Origin: CAWELS01 sp964468205
GTDB lineage: Bacteria; Acidobacteriota; Terriglobia; Bryobacterales; Bryobacteraceae
Assembly (NCBI GenBank): GCA_964468205.1
Contig: CAYXVG010000036.1
Span: 9,497 to 73,496 of the forward strand
DNA length: 64,000 bases
Direction: 5' to 3'
The first letter of the stretch is position 1. Each line of letters starts with the position of its first letter. A program made the position numbers and the translations under genes. This document shows, piece after piece, positions 63,974 to 64,000 of this stretch. The notes under the pieces are model-generated. The model was given only the letters and a program-made list of their open reading frames with translations, ran no database searches and was not told the DNA's origin.

Positions 63974-64000
63974 ATGCACCGCCTTCGCGCGCTTTTCCTT
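63974..64000 (+). CDS. Possible start of a following gene, 3' partial
   Basis: The window ends in an open frame beginning ATG at 63974 and reading MHRLRALFL, which looks like the basic start of a signal peptide. An earlier in-frame ATG at 63926 is possible. Only nine codons are visible, so this is a weak call. Nothing else is supported in 63832-63973. Confidence 0.25.

Noticed and set aside
1..64000. CRISPR arrays, rRNA genes, prophage and intact insertion sequences
   Set aside because: No regularly spaced repeats, conserved rRNA segments, integrase/transposase motifs or phage structural genes were seen anywhere in the window.

Overview
The window looks like chromosome of an Acidobacteriota bacterium of the Solibacter/Bryobacter type. 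This rests on two large secreted proteins that end in the Solibacter-type C-terminal domain (TIGR03437-like), an Oar-like carboxypeptidase-regulatory TonB receptor, many Tat-exported oxidoreductases, dehydratases and sulfatases, high GC, and short densely packed operons on both strands. It reads as mostly ordinary chromosome with a few accessory patches. I see no rRNA, tRNA, CRISPR array, phage genes or intact insertion sequence.

Layout. 1-3952: a tight plus-strand operon of an ATP-grasp ligase fused to a degenerate M20 peptidase (5' end outside the window), a cytoplasmic gamma-glutamyltranspeptidase and an N-formylglutamate amidohydrolase. 4001-9011: sulfatase, UPF0316 membrane protein, PhoD-like phosphatase and sialidase-like protein. 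9077-14751: methylmalonate-semialdehyde dehydrogenase, HtrA protease, GH63-type glycosidase. 14888-21060: two convergent giant secreted proteins. 21181-27318: AIM24 protein, hybrid histidine kinase, SecA and a secreted DUF6599-like protein. 27467-29515: a candidate small RNA with its own promoter and a textbook terminator, then RNase J. 29518-31576: GlcD-like oxidase and a secreted protein of unknown function.

31801-36927 is a stress/repair patch: nicotinamidase, erythromycin esterase, remnants of a metallo-beta-lactamase-fold gene and an esterase joined at a deletion scar, LigD polymerase and phosphoesterase as separate genes, and a methyltransferase. 36938-42501 holds sugar-acid dehydratases with export signals, an exported amidohydrolase, a phytase-like lipoprotein and HemQ. 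HemQ sits in a run with a LOV blue-light domain/SpoIIE phosphatase and an MDR oxidoreductase whose genes overlap by four bases. 44815-47113: Sfp-type phosphopantetheinyl transferase, aldo/keto reductase and a small gene that seems to begin at ATT or ATC. 47198-52077 has a HerA-like ATPase, a membrane TIR protein and an overlapping exported ankyrin protein. 52272-64000: PHP-domain protein, a radical-SAM-type remnant, TlpA-like thioredoxin, TonB receptor, a DUF438/hemerythrin/PAS and DUF1858/DUF2249 pair, DNA polymerase X and a large TonB receptor followed by a strong terminator.

The observations I rate highest are the structured RNA upstream of RNase J, the ATP-grasp/pseudo-M20/GGT/FGase operon, the LOV-phosphatase operon, the small gene without a standard start codon, and the TIR-membrane/ankyrin pair. 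All family assignments come from reading motifs by eye; no database search was run.
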